Origin: Tubiluchus corallicola
Taxonomy: Eukaryota > Priapulida > Priapulimorpha > Priapulimorphida > Tubiluchidae
NCBI GenBank assembly: GCA_030141605.1
Contig: JAQGDQ010000203.1
Span: 67,001-131,000 of the forward strand
Length of the DNA stretch: 64,000 bases
Reading direction: 5' to 3'
The notes beneath the pieces were generated by a model that saw only the letters and a list, made by a program, of their open reading frames with translations, searched no databases and had not been told where the DNA came from. Below are positions 34,001-42,892 of the stretch, piece by piece (the stretch's first letter is position 1; each line of letters begins with the position of its first letter). The position numbers and the translations under genes are program-made.

Positions 34001-35337
34001 AGACTGGTAAATATTACAATGTATTTGAATAAAAATATTTTAAGTATAAATTTGTGTCCTCCACCAGAAGATATCTCACGCGTAATACGAGATTTTCCGG
34101 CCAGTCAGTGGCCAAATTAAACAATATAGTACCCGAGTGAAGTGACATCCGACTCGGAATTACAAAAGATTCAAGTTTTGTAATGGGATCTATAATAAAT
34201 ATCTTACTTGTATAAATTCAAATAGCAAATAAGCAGGTTTAGTGGATGCTAATTAACTAACATCATTGATAAATTCAAGCAAAATTTGTAAAATGGAAAG
34301 CCCCATGTTAGCTATAAAGAAAGATTTATTGTTTAAAATTTCACCAGCAGAATTATTGTGAAACATTCCACTTAAGCCTGGTAAAACATCTGGTGAACTA
34401 AATGAAGAATTAGTTTTTAAAGAAGATCTTTAAAGACCAATGAGTCCGTACCTCCATATTTCAATAAAACTTCACGTACTCAGAATAATTAAGCCTATAC
34501 TTAGAAGTGTACTCATTTATATATTCACCTCACAAGCATAAGTTCCACACGAAACTAAGCCAATTTAACCAAGTGTAGAGATGCAGTATTGTGAACTAAC
34601 TGCACTAAACCATGTTTTGATAATCAGATTCACTTACGTTTTGATCAATAACCACTCAGTTCAGCAGAACATTTAATTGAAGATCAAAGCAGAAATCTCA
34701 CTTTCCACTAAATTACTCTTCACACAAGCGGAATTGAATCTGTATAAGCAACTGAAAGCCATTTCTCGTAGAAAACGCATTCTGCTTATCTCCAACACGG
34801 AAATTTTGTCAATGAAAAGTTTGACATTGATTTAAAATTTCAGTATTTATATATAATACACTTTGCGATTTTTTTAGATATTGTATAGCTTCTGCTTGGT
34901 TTCACCTGCACGCCTGCAAACTAATAGTTTCGTCTTGGTTTAGGCATACTGTGTCAATTCAATTCATAAAAATTGAGAAAAATCGGATTAGGTTAAGAAA
35001 ATCAGTTTCTTGGATATTATTAGTGCACAACCCTACAGAAATTTATAAATTTTCCATGCATACACAAAATTGATCTATCATCTACTTACGGGTTCCTGTG
35101 ATCATGTCCCCGACCTGAACAGTTGACAGGATTCAACTCGTCATCGGGAAAAGCATATTTCATGTAGTTGTCATAACCAAAATGAAACATGCTTTTTGTT
35201 GCAGTCAACATTTCCAAACGCTCGGAATCAGAAAAATAACCATATTGGTTAGTATACGAATCATGTCTATAGTAGGTGACGTCACCTAACGTAGACAGTG
35301 TGAAGCAAAAAGCAAACAAAAATAGAAATAAAACCAT
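15976..35337 (-). CDS. EDEM1: EDEM1, ER degradation-enhancing alpha-mannosidase-like protein (12 coding exons)
   Basis: Joining 35337-35090, 31291-31219, 30350-30247, 29405-29234, 28297-28114, 27010-26836, 25616-25496, 21461-21343, 20588-20463, 18566-18470, 18100-17900 and 16062-15976 gives 1,707 coding bases (568 residues) with every phase consistent. The product is a GH47-fold protein of the ER lumen that trims or recognises mannose on misfolded glycoproteins for ER-associated degradation. Residues 2-18 form a hydrophobic signal or signal anchor. The GH47 domain follows, with [85 protein letters not shown] and FTTEGH. Agreement with vertebrate EDEM1, not EDEM2 or EDEM3, is strong through the last exon ([20 protein letters not shown], ending GL). 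The start is the first in-frame ATG after a TAA; the protein is shorter than human EDEM1 (657 residues), mainly at the N-terminus and before the last exon. Confidence 0.96.
17900..18100 (-). CDS. EDEM1: EDEM1 exon 11
   Basis: It encodes [35 protein letters not shown] and a variable polar stretch ending NNSENN. The donor is a perfect AAC|GTAAGT on a codon boundary. Confidence 0.94.
18470..18566 (-). CDS. EDEM1: EDEM1 exon 10
   Basis: It encodes [20 protein letters not shown] and [12 protein letters not shown], the conserved MESFFLSET block. The acceptor is tgattttcag and the donor CTG|GTACAT. Confidence 0.94.
18619..19129. mobile_element. Mariner/Tc1-type MITE in EDEM1 intron 9
   Basis: The left end reads CAGGGTGTTTCAAAA (from 18621). 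The right end is its inverted counterpart, CAGAGACACCCTG, ending at 19127. Each end is flanked by the dinucleotide TA. Short CAGGGTGT ends with TA duplication are typical of mariner-like non-autonomous elements. About 507 bp, with no transposase frame. Confidence 0.6.
20463..20588 (-). CDS. EDEM1: EDEM1 exon 9
   Basis: It encodes [20 protein letters not shown] and [20 protein letters not shown], nearly identical to vertebrate EDEM1. The acceptor is tttattttag and the donor AAA|GTAAGC. Confidence 0.95.
20718..21152. repeat. Repeat with inverted ends, (TA)n-flanked (EDEM1 intron 8)
   Basis: ATATTGTTACGAAGGC at the left and GCATCGTTGCAATAT at the right are inverted matches, each next to a TA-dinucleotide run. 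The left portion (AAATGCCATTTATTTTCA, then CCACC) recurs near 26280 in the next-but-one upstream intron, so this is a dispersed family, probably a MITE. Confidence 0.5.
21343..21461 (-). CDS. EDEM1: EDEM1 exon 8
   Basis: It encodes [32 protein letters not shown] and KIPEV. The acceptor is gtgtttcag and the donor AG|GTATGA, splitting an Arg codon. Confidence 0.93.
22088..22352. repeat. 52-53-bp minisatellite, about five copies (EDEM1 intron 7)
   Basis: Five imperfect units begin near 22088, 22139, 22190, 22244 and 22297. Each starts GGTCACAATGCGAGCACAAA and ends with a CTGGTACTGCA-like box. The array sits only 230 bases before the large 41-bp array. Confidence 0.85.
22578..24218. repeat. 41-bp minisatellite, about 40 copies (EDEM1 intron 7)
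   Basis: The unit begins TGCATAAGTCACACCTGTCT and ends with the odd palindrome CTCTGCAGCAGAG, which contains a PstI site. Most units are identical; one disturbed patch lies at about 23156-23260. Variant units carry CACTGTAGCAG or CTCTGTAGCAG in place of CTCTGCAGCAG. The order CACTGTAG, two standard units, CTCTGTAG repeats near 23226-23344, 23466-23589 and 23917-24040, so blocks of units were themselves duplicated. There are no unique spacers, so it is not a CRISPR array. Confidence 0.97.
25208..25243. repeat. (AATC)n short tandem repeat
   Basis: AAATCAATCAATCAATCAGTCAATCA is a short tetranucleotide run of the kind that ends some LINEs. The sequence before it (24.6-25.2 kb) is too decayed for me to identify as one. 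Confidence 0.5.
25496..25616 (-). CDS. EDEM1: EDEM1 exon 7
   Basis: It encodes [20 protein letters not shown] and [14 protein letters not shown]. The acceptor is gcatttgcag and the donor ATG|GTAAGA. Confidence 0.93.
26262..26360. repeat. Second, partial copy of the (TA)n-flanked repeat (EDEM1 intron 6)
   Basis: ATATAATGTTGTAATGACAG, followed by AAATGCCATTTATTTTCA and GGCCCACC, parallels the left end of the repeat at 20718. Similarity fades after about 90 bases. Confidence 0.45.
26836..27010 (-). CDS. EDEM1: EDEM1 exon 6 (GC-AG donor)
   Basis: It encodes [36 protein letters not shown] and FMRKG. Only a GC donor, GG|GCAAGT, keeps the frame into [10 protein letters not shown] of exon 7; using the neighbouring GT four bases on puts a stop a few codons into exon 7. 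Confidence 0.9.
27826..27852. repeat. (TC)n microsatellite (EDEM1 intron 5)
   Basis: About eleven CT dinucleotides followed by pyrimidine-rich sequence. It lies in the intron between exons 5 and 6. Confidence 0.8.
28114..28297 (-). CDS. EDEM1: EDEM1 exon 5
   Basis: It encodes [20 protein letters not shown], then [14 protein letters not shown] and TGLLG. The acceptor is cattttgcag and the donor TTAG|GTAACA. Confidence 0.93.
29234..29405 (-). CDS. EDEM1: EDEM1 exon 4
   Basis: It encodes [20 protein letters not shown] through [16 protein letters not shown]. The acceptor is tgtatttcag and the donor AGG|GTAACT; it ends on a codon boundary. Confidence 0.93.
30120..30180 (-). repeat. Fragment resembling a 'GGCATAAAAAGCTACCAAAATGTTG' repeat family
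   Basis: On the - strand a short block contains GAATGGCATAAAAAGCTACC and AAAATGTTGTGTTTCTAG, similar in layout to the GGCAT/AAACGTT end of the inverted repeat at 14.2 kb. It is too short to classify. Confidence 0.3.
30247..30350 (-). CDS. EDEM1: EDEM1 exon 3
   Basis: It encodes [20 protein letters not shown] and [10 protein letters not shown], lined up with the vertebrate region after LDTLAV. The acceptor follows tttaatatag, the donor is AG|GTATGC, and the Arg codon is split. Confidence 0.92.
30588..30752 (-). mobile_element. SINE-like element, copy 1 (EDEM1 intron 2-3 region)
   Basis: It shares most of its length with the element at 60420-60580: ATTGGGCAGGCAGAATTCTA, AAATAAAAGAAA, CTGCCTT and GTGGCTTGTCAGCACCACTT occur in the same order. 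On the - strand the unit ends in a GATGATGGTGATG tail, like a SINE. It lies just upstream of EDEM1 exon 3. Confidence 0.7.
31219..31291 (-). CDS. EDEM1: EDEM1 exon 2
   Basis: It encodes [20 protein letters not shown] followed by DTLA, the first GH47 core motif. The acceptor is tttttttag and the donor GTAAGT; the exon ends on a codon boundary. Confidence 0.93.
33101..33372. repeat. 51-bp minisatellite (EDEM1 intron 1)
   Basis: Four units of 51 bases begin CCACTTTTGCACATTAGTCA and end CCTACACACTT. They are followed by two shortened units (about 33 bases, internal segment missing) and a final full one. Unit lengths are multiples of three, so spurious open frames run across the array on both strands. 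Confidence 0.93.
35090..35337 (-). CDS. EDEM1: EDEM1 exon 1 (start codon, signal segment)
   Basis: It starts [18 protein letters not shown], a signal-type hydrophobic stretch, and runs to [14 protein letters not shown] with an N-glycosylation sequon (NCS). The donor is CCC|GTAAGT-like at 35089 and the exon ends with two bases of the next codon. An out-of-frame ATG at about 35363 precedes the start. Confidence 0.93.
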
Positions 35338-35990
35338 TGCCCCATGGACACCCAAGCAACATTATTTTTTAAAAAATAATAAATTCAAATCACAATCTCC
35401 GATCAGCTACGTCCGAGCTATTTCCTATCTTGTGCTTTCGTTATAACTACATTCAGAAAACGATGTTCTTGTACATAATTACGTTTATGTTAAGTATTAA
35501 TTTTATATAATTGATGATGTGGCCCAAAAAAGTTTGTAAACAAGAGAAGTAATGACCGTAATCTTCGAACAGTTTAGCACTTCGCTGCAAGTCAAGTCGA
35601 GCAACTTTTTCCGCACACGATGGCAAGACTGGCAAGTAAGTAAGTACCGTATCTTTATTTAATCACCCTTTTTACAAGAAAAACACATGAAACGATAATA
35701 TGATACAAAGTGACAAAATTATTAAATGAATAAATTATCTGAGTTAATGATAGTCAAGCGATTGGTGAAAGGGTGGCGAAAAACTAAAAGTTACCAAAGT
35801 CAACCACCCTGTAAATAATGTTGCTATTAGTAATTAATTATAAGTGCAAATATCTTGACGAAGTTTTCAGAATAAGGTGTGATAAATGGAGCATAAAGCT
35901 TACGTATGGAGCGTACCAAGTTGCTTAAGTAAGTAAATGATGAGTGTACTAAAATAGGACTATTGAGATTTAGATTTAAATTTAAACATG
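35338..35990. promoter_or_regulatory. EDEM1 upstream region (promoter not defined)
   Basis: The EDEM1 promoter should lie here or start a short 5' UTR exon. I see no TATA box at a convincing distance. On the + strand, GATGGCAAGACTGGCAAGTAAGT at about 35624 resembles a start codon followed by a splice donor, but I cannot connect it to another exon. Confidence 0.3.
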
Positions 35991-36539
35991 CGTATCAAGG
36001 ACATAAAGACATAATAAATACATATAACGTATTTATGTAATGCAAGCAACGCAAAGATCGAACTCTACTGACACACTATCAACATGCGATAATAATTATC
36101 TACTCTACTTCAAAGTGGAAAAAGTGATCAGTCCCTGGATGACTTGTCCTCTATTTTTCTATGAAATTTGTGAATATCTGTGATGTGCAGGGCAATGCAT
36201 CTAGCATTTTGCCCATTGTTTCGTTCAACTTGTTTAACTACATAACGCAGTTATACTGTCGTGATAAGGTTTTAAGCGAGTATACAAGTAAACCCCATAT
36301 TTTTCTACAAAGTAATTGTCAATTATCAAGGATTTAAACTCTACAGGGGTTGGTGCGGCAATCACCATAGCAGGCAAATTATGCCATTCGCTCACTACTC
36401 TCACGATAAATAAATATTGTTTAGTGTTACACTAAAATTACTAAATTAAATAGAGGACAAATTTACAATATGCAAAACCTTATAATGCGCACAATCTACA
36501 CTGATTAGTAAATGAGTCTATGATACACATTTCTCTACA
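35990..36539 (-). other. Possible 3' LTR remnant of the gypsy relic
   Basis: It starts TGTAGAGAAATG directly after the polypurine tract, as a 3' LTR should. I could not find the CA end, a target duplication or a second LTR copy for comparison, so the far boundary is a guess. Confidence 0.25.
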
Positions 36540-37790
36540 TCTCCCCCTTTAGATGTCATCTTCCTCAATAAGACGTTAAGGTCTTCCATCAGTGCGACCC
36601 AATCTCATGCAGTTGGTTAGTGATGGTGTTGTATTTTGCAGAATGTCACGTTGTGCAGCAGAACCATCTTCCTCCAGACAGGGGCGCACATTTCCTGTAG
36701 ATTCTGGTAGAGTTAATTTCAATGACTGTGCCATAGATGTCCCACTTTAGTGACATGACTTTGAATTACCACTTTATTGTCGATCACGAAAGATCAGGCA
36801 ATGGCTTAGCACATACGTCATATCTAACTTTAGCAGACTGTCTTATAGTTCTATAGAAGCCCCTTGTTAATATATGATTACACTGTATTTAGTGTGTTTG
36901 CAAATATTCATGATCATTATCCTCGTCGTCATCGTCATTGTCGTCATCATCATCATATTGTCGTCATGGTCATCATCATCATCATCACCATCATCAACAA
37001 CAACATCATTATCATCATCATCATCATCGTCATCATCATTATCATCATCATCATCCTTGATTCTTTATGTTAATTTTATAGCTTATAAAAGCTGGCACAG
37101 TAGCAGTGTATACACAGTAATATACACACCAAGAATATTGTCATGCTACTTCTTTTTTTACTGAAGCTTTCGCTTCAGCTTGTTTTACCGGTTGTTGCCA
37201 ATCTTAAGAAAAACCTTTGTAATGAACAGGTTTCACGACTTGTACAATATGTCCAGGCAAAAGTCCATTTACTTTAGGTGTGCTACGATATTGAAGAATT
37301 GCGGCAGCCCATTTATCATCATCAATTCGGCTGGATCTAGGGTCCCAACACCTTCTGATAAGCTTTTTCATGCTTTTAACTGCAGCTTCAGCAATTCCAT
37401 TCGATTGAGGGTAATAAGGTGTGCTCGCACAATGCTCTACACTCCCTCATGAAAGAATATCCACAAACACTTCTGAAGTAAATTGTGGACCTCTATCAGT
37501 CCAAAGTGAGTCAAGAACGCATGTTTGATAAAACACTTTTCGAAAAGCATTAATTAACCAAAATAATGGTCTGAAGTAATGAGAAATTCACGACCACCAT
37601 GTGAACTAAAATCAGCAGAAAGATACTGGAATGGGCAGGAAGCTTTTGCACGAGAGGCAACAGGTTCCTTTTGTTGCAAAGGAAGCTCCTCTTGGCGAAA
37701 TAGGTGAGTGAAAAAGAGCTTAGGCTGCTCTGTGTTCGCGACCATCACACCAGTTGCACATCAAATTAAACAGCATTATTTTTGCTTTAA
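36540..37790 (-). pseudogene. Ty3/gypsy retrotransposon relic: integrase, pol C-terminus and polypurine tract
   Basis: On the - strand, broken frames give integrase landmarks: SLWTDRGPQFTSEVFVD (about 37510-37460), then SVEHCASTPYYPQSNGIAEA (about 37440-37380) with the catalytic-core spacing, and AVKSMKKLIRRCW. Further down are CAKPLPDLS (about 36800) and a pol C-terminus with LGRTDGRP and LIEEDDI. Next comes the polypurine tract AAAGGGGGAGATG (36552-36538), and TGTAGAGAAATG could begin a 3' LTR at 36539. Several stops and frameshifts, plus a (TCA)n microsatellite inside pol, show that it is dead. No 5' LTR, gag, protease or reverse transcriptase is visible upstream. Confidence 0.8.
36925..37062. 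repeat. (TCA)n / (TCG)n trinucleotide microsatellite
   Basis: Dozens of TCA triplets are interrupted by TCG, TTG and CAA triplets. It lies within the gypsy relic. Confidence 0.9.
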
Positions 37791-37799
37791 AACATTGCA

Positions 37800-39653
37800 C
37801 GCGTGGGTTCTCGATTTCATCTAAGCGATGATATATATATATCATACATATACTATACCATATCATATATATACATACACTAATACATTAATGATACAGT
37901 GTTATACAGTGTTACATATTGTTGTTTATTTAAGCAAATTGCAAGAGGCAAAGAAAAACTAAACTTAAAAGAACCATTCTACATCGCAACTATGTGGTAC
38001 AATGGTAAAAAAATGATACAACAGCGCAACATACATACATATTATTTAGTATTATTACAGTTAATCAGTCAGTCAGGCTTGCTTTAAGTTGTTTCAGTCG
38101 GGTCTGTCTTCAAATATCTTATGGACGAATCTAGCATTGATTTTAATAACGTCTATATTTTGTGACGCATTTAAAAGGACGAACTGCTCTTTAGGAAACA
38201 TAAAACTAAATTTAGGACAAAAAACAGAATGCAAAAACATTCTTCTCTTATACAGTACAGTGGGTATTCAGTAATTACATGAAACTCATCCTTTACTTTG
38301 TTTAGGCAAATTGTAAAGAACAGTTGTGAATTGCATAGTTAAAAGCAGCGTTGCTAAACTGTCAAAAATTATAACAAGAAAAATGCATTTGCCGTTGTCG
38401 AAATTATTACGAAACATGCCAAATCACTAATATATCACAATCAGTAGCGAGAACATTTTCTTCAATGTGAGCACATCTAGGCCTTGTTTCTGTTTGAGCT
38501 ATATGGTTAAAAAAATTTTTTAGTTCAACAATAATATGAACTAAATTTTGCAGATCAATTAAAAACTTTAGATATATGTAAATAATAAAGATTTCTTTTA
38601 CAATATTTAAAAATGCTTCAAATAAAGGTTTTGTTTTTAGCATGAAGGTGTCAGAATTTTCTTCAATGGTTTTGTCTGTTTTTTGGCTTACAAGCTCACA
38701 GTGTAGTAACGAAAATCCTGGTGATGGTGAACCTTTTTTCTGTGGGAAGAGCGACTAGCAAAATGTACACCGTGGCTTGGTAAAGATGTGATTGAGCTTA
38801 GCATCATGATTGTTAGCGACGACATTTTTTACGATCCATATTACGATTGTAATTTTGATTGGAATGATATTTCTTCACCAATTTTTTATCTCTTTTATAT
38901 GTGTAACAGTGCTGCTCATGTCTGTGCAACAAAAAAAAACTAAACCCAGATTGTAACTTTTTGTTGCGCAGTTTTTTAGCTGCATGTCGATTTTATATCA
39001 TGTATTAGTTTTTATTGCCGGTTTGCAATGCTTTGCGCTCGTGTTCCCAAATGATATATCATGTCCAAGCGTGCCCAAGTAGTCATCGTAGGCTTCAATT
39101 ACAGTTTAGTATAATGTTGCGACTACACAACTCGCAAAATCAATTTCAAGGTACAAACCGATCGATGATAAACAGCTGCTTGCCACACACAGAAATGCAA
39201 AACTAATTGGCAAACCTTTCTTATTCCATGGTGTTTCAATTACAGGTGGCCTGAAGGAAGTTAACAACAATAGCTACATTGAAGAACGGTAGTTAACATA
39301 GGTAGTACAGCGCAAATGCAGTGTCGAAAACAACACAAAAATATTTTTATGACAGCGTTTTGAGTGAACTAAACTTGATGTTTGATTTTTAAGCGAATGA
39401 AGTTTCGTAGTAAGTACAGAATGCAAGTACATAACCCACATGGCTGTATGATTTTGGTGTCGGAGGTGCTACATTTAAATGTATAAAAATTACGCGTTTT
39501 TTTCATTAACATTCTGGTTAACACGAAACAAAGAATCAACAGGACTGCTCGTTTTCGTATAGAAACAGAATGAATTTCAAAGATCATTATCTTGCAAAGA
39601 TCTAATTTTTAAGTTTTCTAAATAACGGTCCAGTTGTGCGTACTGGAGCCAAC
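37800..39653. other. Upstream of the PKA RII gene; no other gene seen
   Basis: It includes a (TA)-rich patch near 37830-37880. Short open frames on both strands show no familiar motif. The promoter and any non-coding 5' exon of the PKA RII gene should lie here. Confidence 0.4.
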
Positions 39654-39729
39654 ATGCCACTGGAAATACCAGCAGGTTTGGCCGAGTTACTTCAAGATTT
39701 CACAATAGCTGTCCTGATGCAGCAACCAG
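39654..39729 (+). CDS. PRKAR2: PKA type II regulatory subunit, first coding exon (dimerization/docking helix I)
   Basis: ATG opens MPLEIPAGLAELLQDFTIAV LMQQP, split here as two parts, matching the first helix of the RII dimerization/docking domain (vertebrate pattern [23 protein letters not shown]). This domain dimerizes the regulatory subunit and binds A-kinase anchoring proteins. The exon ends CCAG|GTAAGC after one base of a Gly codon, which exon 2 completes. Hydrophobic positions facing the anchoring groove (the Ile, Leu and Val pattern) are kept. Confidence 0.88.
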
Positions 39730-40029
39730 GTAAGCGTCCCTCATTATCTGTAAATAACAGCAACATGCTGGCGGGCTTGCTGACAAATGAACCAACGACT
39801 ATGAAGAAATGAATGGTTCATCTAGACATACGAATGTTACTTAGATTAAAAGGACAACGAGAGATCAATTTATCGTTTTATAGTTTTGTTCATTTATTAT
39901 GGGAACCGTCATTAAAGTAAAATTGAATTATACAACACAAGGATGTTTCGCTGCGTTTGATAATCTTTGCAGATTGCGCCTACTTATTGAATTAGAGAAC
40001 GCTAATTCACAGTTAGATTTATTATTGTA

Positions 40030-40074
40030 GTCTCAGTAAATGATAACGGGGATATATATATATATATATATATG
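40030..40074. repeat. (TA)n microsatellite (PKA RII intron 1)
   Basis: A run of about 12 TA dinucleotides. Confidence 0.85.
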
Positions 40075-40483
40075 ATTGCATCCGAACTAATGCAACTCCG
40101 AGCCTGTGTGCATGGGTGGCCACCAAAATGTGCACGTGGGAGGCTTCATCTGACATTTCATCACTAGTTATTTACTTTTTTGAAAGAAATTAGTTTTCCG
40201 AAGCTGGTTTTCTGTAGATGTAGCGTCTCATCTCTCAGAATTATATGATTAATAACCCAGAATAATTGATTAGATTCTGGTTCCGCCACAACCCTTATAT
40301 TAAGTAGGCCCTGCCACTGAACATTAGATCCAAGTACTAGTTATTTTGCGAAATGCTGAAAAATAAATAGAACCCTACTCTCAATACAGTTTAACGGTGG
40401 CATCCGCGTGAACGTAAATATTTGCTAAACAACTGGAAGAAACTGTTATGGAACCACACCTGTAATTTTACTGCAATTAATTG

Positions 40484-41607
40484 AAACCACTAAAACCCTA
40501 AGAACGTGGGCACTCTAAAGCTGGGCATCAAAATTACTACTTGAGTTGTAAGAATGTAAAGCCAATGATACACGGCCGCCCTGTACGTGGCCGCAGTCGC
40601 GGTTCGGCGGGTGTTGAAAGATCTGATACACGGCCGTCTGTATGAAAGAGCGCGCAGCAGTAATGACAGCCGTAATGACGAACGTACAACCAAACATTTC
40701 ACCGGCATTTAGTTTTAGTACTTATGGATAGTGTTGTTTTAATGTTCAAAATTAGATCTATAATCAATTATTTAGGAGATTATCTTGTTTTTAAGCTCAG
40801 TTTTTGTGTCACTATTAGGGTTCTCACCACTCCTGATTTAGCCCGGAGTTTCCTGAAATTCAACCATATATCCGTAATTCGGTTTGATTTTTGAAAAATT
40901 GTGAAATCTTCTGATTTCGACCATCACATTAATATTTAAGTGGAAAAAACGGAAATACATCTTGCGTTTTATTGAACCTTTGCAAAAGGCTAAGCTAAAA
41001 ACTGCAATATTTCTGTTAAATAAAATAGTAAACTTATCAAATCATATTTAAATGGTTACATGGCTTCCGTTAAAAGCAGGATGCAAGTTGTATTCCGGTT
41101 TAAGTTTTAAATTCACGTAACATAAACCATCTATCTACTTACAGCATTCTAATGCAAGTCGCGGGAAAAGCAAAAACCAATGCTGGAATAATGATCCCTG
41201 ATTGGATAAAATACTTGGCCGGCCGTGATACGCCGTACAAAATAGAACTCATTTCTATTTTAGGGCGGCTGTTGTCTTCATGGCCACTTCGTTAAATTCC
41301 GTGTATCATCTTTGATTTGAAATTAATGTAGTCTAATTTGGGCGGTCCTTTTATCAGGTCGGCTGGTTTGTGTATCGTTGACTTAAGCAATCCGCGATTT
41401 CATTGACTAGAATGTCAGCACTGTAAAGCTAGACATTGATGCAACTACTTGAAACCAGAAATGTGAGTACTCTAGAGTTGGGCATTGAATTCTAGGAACA
41501 TGTCCACTCGGTTTCAAGTGTTGGTTTCAGTGACTAGCTGTAGACTGTTTACATTATTATGATTCAAGCAGTGATTTCGATGCCCAACTTTAGAACCCAT
41601 ACGGGGT
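40484..41607. mobile_element. Nested DNA-transposon-like repeats with inverted ends (PKA RII intron 1)
   Basis: Outer ends: GGGCACTCTAAAGCTGGGCA at about 40507 matches the inverted GATGCCCAACTTTAGAACCC at 41579-41598. Subterminal copies of the same motif recur near 41420 and 41470. Inside, AATGATACACGGCCGCCCTG (about 40562) matches inverted GGGCGGCTG...CCGTGTATCATC (about 41262-41313), with a third GATACACGGCCG at about 40623. This suggests one non-autonomous element inserted in another. No transposase frame is present. Confidence 0.5.
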
Positions 41608-41673
41608 ATATGTAACTTACTTTGCCATCACCTAACAGTTTCAAAGGTCGAAGCTATAAAGTGTGTTGGAATT

Positions 41674-41859
41674 TTGGTTCCAGTGGATAAGAGTGACGGT
41701 CCCAACGAATTCGACCCAAAAGAAAACAGTTGTCCAGTACGCAAAGCTGATAGAATACTGATTTTACGACAGCAATTTTTGGGTGCTACGTGTGAAAGTA
41801 GCGGCTATAGCTATTACTACCGGGAGACTCTCTTACCTACATTAGGGCAGCCCACATAA
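41674..41859 (+). other. Open frame, unrecognised
   Basis: 61 codons open from ATG (VPVDKSDGPNEFDPKENSC start). There is no motif, splice or polyadenylation context that I can name. It lies in intron 1 of the PKA RII gene. Confidence 0.2.
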
Positions 41860-42252
41860 CCTGCTTTTTACCTAGATCTTAACGTGACAGCGTTTGTTAT
41901 TCATAGTAATATAATGTCTCTTACTACTGACAGTATAGAAAATATATTTAATCATTTTCCTCTTCAAAGTATTCCAGCTTTCAAGAGAATTTTTGACGTA
42001 TAATCCGTTGTGAGGTACTGTATTAGGGGATAGCCTGCTCGTAATAGCTTAGCTGACTGGGGTTTATAAATAAGCTATAGTATATAATAGTACATACAAC
42101 CACGTGGACATTGAAAGGAATTTAATTGATACATTTTATACTAGTGTAAAATGCGCACTGCCCATAAGCGGGGAGCAAAGTATTCACATGCTTATGAAAT
42201 ACCAGGTTGGAATGAATGTTAGACTAGAAATATGCGTATTTAAGGTATGTGT

Positions 42253-42335
42253 AACAGGCTCTGGTACGTAGGAGCGTTTTGCCCGACCCTCCAAAGTTCT
42301 GGGTTCGAATCTGGTTGACTCACAATTTTTCAGTG
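42253..42335 (+). repeat. tRNA-like SINE head, degenerate
   Basis: GGGTTCGAATCTGG (about 42300) is a good pol III B box, preceded at tRNA-like distance by a GGTACGTAGGAGCG stretch in the A-box position. It does not fold as an intact tRNA. Confidence 0.45.
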
Positions 42336-42547
42336 CCTTTCTCGTTTTGCTAATTAGCTAAAATGTTAAATGTTGATTTCATGTAAATTTCTAGGTGTAT
42401 AAATTATTCCTTATCACAGTTCAATATTTAAAATCTATTAATGAGTTAGGGCCAGCTAATTAGATTACATTGATTAGTACTTGGATATGTGGCTCTGATT
42501 AATTGCGCGCTATGGATATGAGAATTCAGATCTGATCTGCTATGTTG

Positions 42548-42620
42548 GGGGGGGGGGGGATGGCAGAGCATTTGACATGATACCACAAAGTTATAGGTTC
42601 AAATCCTGTACCTTGTAATC
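42548..42620 (+). repeat. tRNA-like SINE head with poly-G
   Basis: GATGGCAGAGCATTTGACAT resembles an A box and AGGTTCAAATCC (about 42596) a B box. An 12-13 base G run precedes them. Confidence 0.5.
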
Positions 42621-42739
42621 CAGTTTCCTCTTAGGCGTTATGCAACACTCAATTTTTTCACATGTTTAAAAGCTTCGATAATTTTGACAATAAAATTTAT
42701 GAAGTGTAGTTCTTTACATGCTGATCGAAAGCTTTTTCT

Positions 42740-42892
42740 CAGAAGCGCAGTGTCACAATGGCGCAAGTTCGATTCCCGTTTTCTCAGCTTACAGTTCCTC
42801 ATTTAGTATCTCCTTCCTCCATATTAGGAACTGTGATTTGCCAGAATTAAATTATTAAATTATTTAAATAAATAAATAAAATAAATAAAGAT
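42740..42892 (+). repeat. Probable tRNA-derived SINE with (AAATA)n tail
   Basis: AGTTCGATTCCCG (about 42768) is B-box-like. About 80 bases on, the sequence ends in TTAAATAAATAAATAAAATAAATAAAG-type repeats, the expected tail of a target-primed SINE. Confidence 0.5.

Noticed and set aside
35453-35635. A 60-codon open frame upstream of EDEM1 as an extra N-terminal exon.
   Set aside because: It has no similarity to EDEM1 and no splice sites in phase with exon 1, which has its own ATG after an in-frame stop.
42253-42335. A functional tRNA gene.
   Set aside because: The B box is good, but the acceptor and anticodon stems do not pair, and two similar degenerate heads lie nearby.
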